Shown here in pieces: positions 7,500 through 9,497 of a stretch of DNA of 9,497 bases; the first letter of the stretch is position 1, and every line of letters starts with the position of its first letter. A program made the translations under genes and the position numbers. Source of the stretch: JBDTCS01 sp039923455 (GTDB lineage: Bacteria; Bacteroidota; Ignavibacteria; Palsa-1295). The stretch lies in assembly GCA_039923455.1 (NCBI GenBank), contig JBDTCS010000122.1, positions 1 to 9,497 of the forward strand, given 5' to 3'. The notes under the pieces are model-generated. The model made no database searches. It saw only the letters and a program-made list of their open reading frames with translations, and was not told the DNA's origin.

Positions 7500-7518
7500 T
7501 TTTTATTACAGCCGAGCT

Positions 7519-8700
7519 ATGTCGAGCACAGCCACAGAGTTTGAAGCATTTGATATGATGCTCACCGATGAGCAGATCGCGATCCGTCAGGCAGTCCGCG
7601 AATTCGCAGCGCGCGAATTGCTTCCGCACGTTATGGAGTGGGACGAGTCACAAGCTTTCCCAATGGAGGCAATGCAGAAATTCGGCGCGCTCGGATTCCT
7701 TGGCACGTTAATGCCTACAGAACTTGGCGGTGCGGGACTTGGTGCGATGGAAAACTCGATCGTGATTGAGGAAATAGCACGCGTCGATCCCTCCTTCGCA
7801 CTCTCTGTCGCAGCACACAACGGACTTTGCTCGAGTCACATTTTCAAGTTCTCATCCGACGTACTGAAGAACAAATATATTCCATCGCTTGCAAGTGGTG
7901 CAGTACTTGGCGCTTGGGGTTTGACCGAACCGGGTGCTGGCTCGGACGCCGGTGGCACACGGACTTTCGCGGTGCGCGATGGTGACGATTGGATCCTGAA
8001 CGGTTCAAAGAATTTTATCACGCACGGCACCGTCGGCAAAACTGCTGTTATCATGGCTGTCACCGACCGCGATAGCAAGGCTCGCGGCATCAGCGCCTTT
8101 GTGCTCGATAAGTCGATGCCAGGATTTTATGCGACTAAGAAAGAGAACAAAGTTGGAATGCGTTGCAGCGATACGTCAAGCCTCGTGATGGAAAATGTTC
8201 GTGTACCGCGCGAGAATTTGATCGGCAATGAAGGCGAAGGATTTATACAAGCATTGCAGATATTGGATGGCGGACGTATTTCGATCGCGGCGCTTTCGGT
8301 GGGCTGCGCACAAGGTGCCTTCGAAGCTGCGGTAAAATATGTCCAACAACGCGAGCAATTTGGCAAACCACTTGCGGCACAACAGGCTACGCAATTCAAA
8401 CTCGCGCAGATGGCTATGAAGATCGATGCCGCACGATTGCTCACGATGAAGGCGGCAACATTGCGCGATGCAGGCGAGCCGTTCGGCAAAGAAGCTTCGA
8501 TCGCAAAACTTTTTGCAAGTGAAGCGGCAGTTAGTATTTCCGAAGAGGCGGTTCAGTTGCACGGAGGTTACGGATACATCAAGGAATATCCCGTCGAAAA
8601 ATTTTGGCGCGATTCCAAACTGCTTACTATTGGTGAAGGTACGAGTGAAGTGCAACGAATGGTGATTGCCAGACATATCATTCGGGAAGCAACTTCATGA
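7519..8700 (+). CDS. Acyl-CoA dehydrogenase (short-chain type)
   Basis: 393 residues from the ATG at 7519, the normal family length. It oxidises an acyl-CoA to the 2-enoyl-CoA, using FAD and passing electrons to electron-transfer flavoprotein. Motifs: LTDEQIAIRQAVREF (15-29, family N-terminus), WGLTEPGAGSDA (133-144, flavin and substrate contacts), GGRISIAALSVG (251-262), REQFGKPL (278-285), QLHGGYGYIKEYPVEKFWRD (346-365) and IGEGTSEVQR (371-380), where Glu373 occupies the position of the catalytic base of medium- and short-chain enzymes. The exact substrate cannot be read from sequence; butyryl-CoA-like chains or branched amino-acid products are likely. The in-frame extension back to a GTG at 7351 does not resemble the family and is left out. 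It is the first gene of a plus-strand run with the acylphosphatase gene. Confidence 0.95.
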   Translation: MSSTATEFEAFDMMLTDEQIAIRQAVREFAARELLPHVMEWDESQAFPMEAMQKFGALGFLGTLMPTELGGAGLGAMENSIVIEEIARVDPSFALSVAAHNGLCSSHIFKFSSDVLKNKYIPSLASGAVLGAWGLTEPGAGSDAGGTRTFAVRDGDDWILNGSKNFITHGTVGKTAVIMAVTDRDSKARGISAFVLDKSMPGFYATKKENKVGMRCSDTSSLVMENVRVPRENLIGNEGEGFIQALQILDGGRISIAALSVGCAQGAFEAAVKYVQQREQFGKPLAAQQATQFKLAQMAMKIDAARLLTMKAATLRDAGEPFGKEASIAKLFASEAAVSISEEAVQLHGGYGYIKEYPVEKFWRDSKLLTIGEGTSEVQRMVIARHIIREATS

Positions 8701-8735
8701 ACACTGTTGTGTGAGTGCTCTTCCGACTTAATCAC

Positions 8736-9005
8736 ATGAAACGTATACACATTATTGTTAGCGGCGAGGTTCAGAATGTCGGGTATCGCTGGCACGCGAA
8801 GCAAGAAGCTGAAGCACTCGGACTCACGGGGCACGCATGCAATCTTGATTCCGGGACTGTTGAGATCGAAGTGCAAGGTGAGGAGAGTGCCGTTGAGACG
8901 TTCGTGAAAGTTATCGAGATCGGCCCCAGACTCGCGAAAGTCGATCGCGTTACGGAACGCCAGATCGAAATTAATACCACCGAGATCGGATTCGAAGTAC
9001 TATGA
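8736..9005 (+). CDS. acyP: Acylphosphatase
   Basis: 89 residues, the standard length. It hydrolyses acyl phosphates, such as acetyl phosphate or 1,3-bisphosphoglycerate, to the acid and phosphate in the cytoplasm. The signature is SGEVQNVGYRWHAKQEAEAL (9-28), with Arg18 as the phosphate-binding arginine, and LTGHACNLDSGTVEIEVQG (30-48), with Asn36 as the catalytic asparagine. The loop reads VQNVGYR rather than the common VQGVGFR, a mild variation. The ATG at 8736 is chosen because the family begins just before the first strand; an upstream GTG at 8715 adds seven unsupported residues. No clear Shine-Dalgarno sequence is seen. It lies 35 bases after the acyl-CoA dehydrogenase gene and is probably cotranscribed. 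Confidence 0.95.
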   Translation: MKRIHIIVSGEVQNVGYRWHAKQEAEALGLTGHACNLDSGTVEIEVQGEESAVETFVKVIEIGPRLAKVDRVTERQIEINTTEIGFEVL

Positions 9006-9055
9006 GCCGGGTTGCAGCTGACTGCTATATCACTTCATCAGATTAGTCCTTTTGC

Positions 9056-9497
9056 ATGGCGTATACGGATTCGCGAACGATCTTTAATGCATTAGCGGAA
9101 GAGTACGATGCGTACCGTCCGCACTATCCTGCTGCGACGATAAGCTTTCTCGTAACGCTTGGTGATCTGGATCGCACGAGCACCGTCGCGGATATCGGCA
9201 CAGGTACCGGACATCTCGCTATCGCTCTCGCACCATATATTCGCTTGCTCTATGCTGTCGATACGGCGAATCAGATGCTTGAGCAACTTCGACGCAATTC
9301 CACAGCGCTTGGATTATCGAATATTCACACGATCGAAGCTCCCGGCGAGCATACAGGTCTTCGCGAATCGAGTCTTGATCTCGTCGTGCTCTCGCAAGTA
9401 TTTCATTGGATGGATCGGCCGGTCGCGGTGCAGGAGATGCATCGGATTCTAAAGCCGGGTCAACCAATGATCGTGATGTGGAACAGAATCGTAAACG
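9056..9497 (+). CDS. Class I SAM-dependent methyltransferase, 3' end beyond the window
   Basis: 147 complete codons from the ATG at 9056, open to the window edge. The N-terminus FNALAEEYDAYRPHYP (10-25) is typical of the methyltransferase type 11/UbiE-like group. Motif I, VADIGTGTGHLA (44-55), forms the SAM-binding glycine loop. The acidic residue at the end of strand 2 is Asp69 (YAVDTANQML). LDLVVLSQVFHWMD (107-120) is the motif IV region, and EMHRILKPGQ (127-136) is the usual helix before strand 5. The substrate is unknown; the 'FHWMD' wording is shared with small-molecule carboxyl and other O/N-methyltransferases. No Shine-Dalgarno sequence is seen. It starts 50 bases after the acylphosphatase stop, in the same direction. 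Confidence 0.9.
   Translation, partial: MAYTDSRTIFNALAEEYDAYRPHYPAATISFLVTLGDLDRTSTVADIGTGTGHLAIALAPYIRLLYAVDTANQMLEQLRRNSTALGLSNIHTIEAPGEHTGLRESSLDLVVLSQVFHWMDRPVAVQEMHRILKPGQPMIVMWNRIVN

Noticed and set aside
7351..7518. N-terminal extension of the acyl-CoA dehydrogenase from a GTG
   Set aside because: The 56 extra residues do not resemble the family, the region holds a promoter candidate, and the ATG at 7519 gives the usual length.
8127..8676. Two minus-strand frames of 120 and 166 codons
   Set aside because: They are antisense to conserved acyl-CoA dehydrogenase motifs and have a cysteine-rich composition typical of shadow frames.

Overview
The window looks like the chromosome of a member of the Bacteroidota/Chlorobiota group, possibly an Ignavibacteria- or Kapabacteria-like lineage. 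The evidence is a large secreted protein with a type A C-terminal sorting tail of the type IX secretion system, a phosphofructokinase with Bacteroidota-like motif wording, tRNA genes that do not encode CCA, and several genes with no recognisable Shine-Dalgarno sequence. This placement is inferred from motifs only; no species-level call is possible.

Layout. Positions 1-565 hold the end of an unrecognised reading frame and a gene-poor stretch. Positions 566-1312 (minus) encode a class III nucleotide-cyclase-like protein that resembles the Pycsar pyrimidine cyclases, with its own good promoter. Next comes a minus-strand tRNA cluster, in transcription order Thr(TGT), Tyr(GTA), Thr(GGT). This resembles the widespread Thr-Tyr-Gly-Thr-tuf cluster, but no tRNA-Gly or tuf is seen and the cyclase lies on the 3' side of the last tRNA. 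Positions 1956-7259 (minus) carry pfkA, a YiiM-like MOSC protein and a 1152-residue peptide-N-glycosidase F-like secreted protein. All three are codirectional and end at a strong hairpin terminator at 1896-1926. Divergently, 7519 to the window end (plus) carries an acyl-CoA dehydrogenase, an acylphosphatase and a class I methyltransferase cut by the window edge.

Roles. Most of the right two thirds is ordinary core metabolism: glycolysis, fatty-acid or amino-acid oxidation, and acyl-phosphate hydrolysis. The two most interesting items are the cyclase beside the tRNA cluster, which may be a defence gene or a remnant of a defence island, and the PNGase F-like protein. In the latter, the three known catalytic acidic residues of PNGase F appear to be kept although a long segment with a LamG domain separates the catalytic Asp from the rest of the fold.
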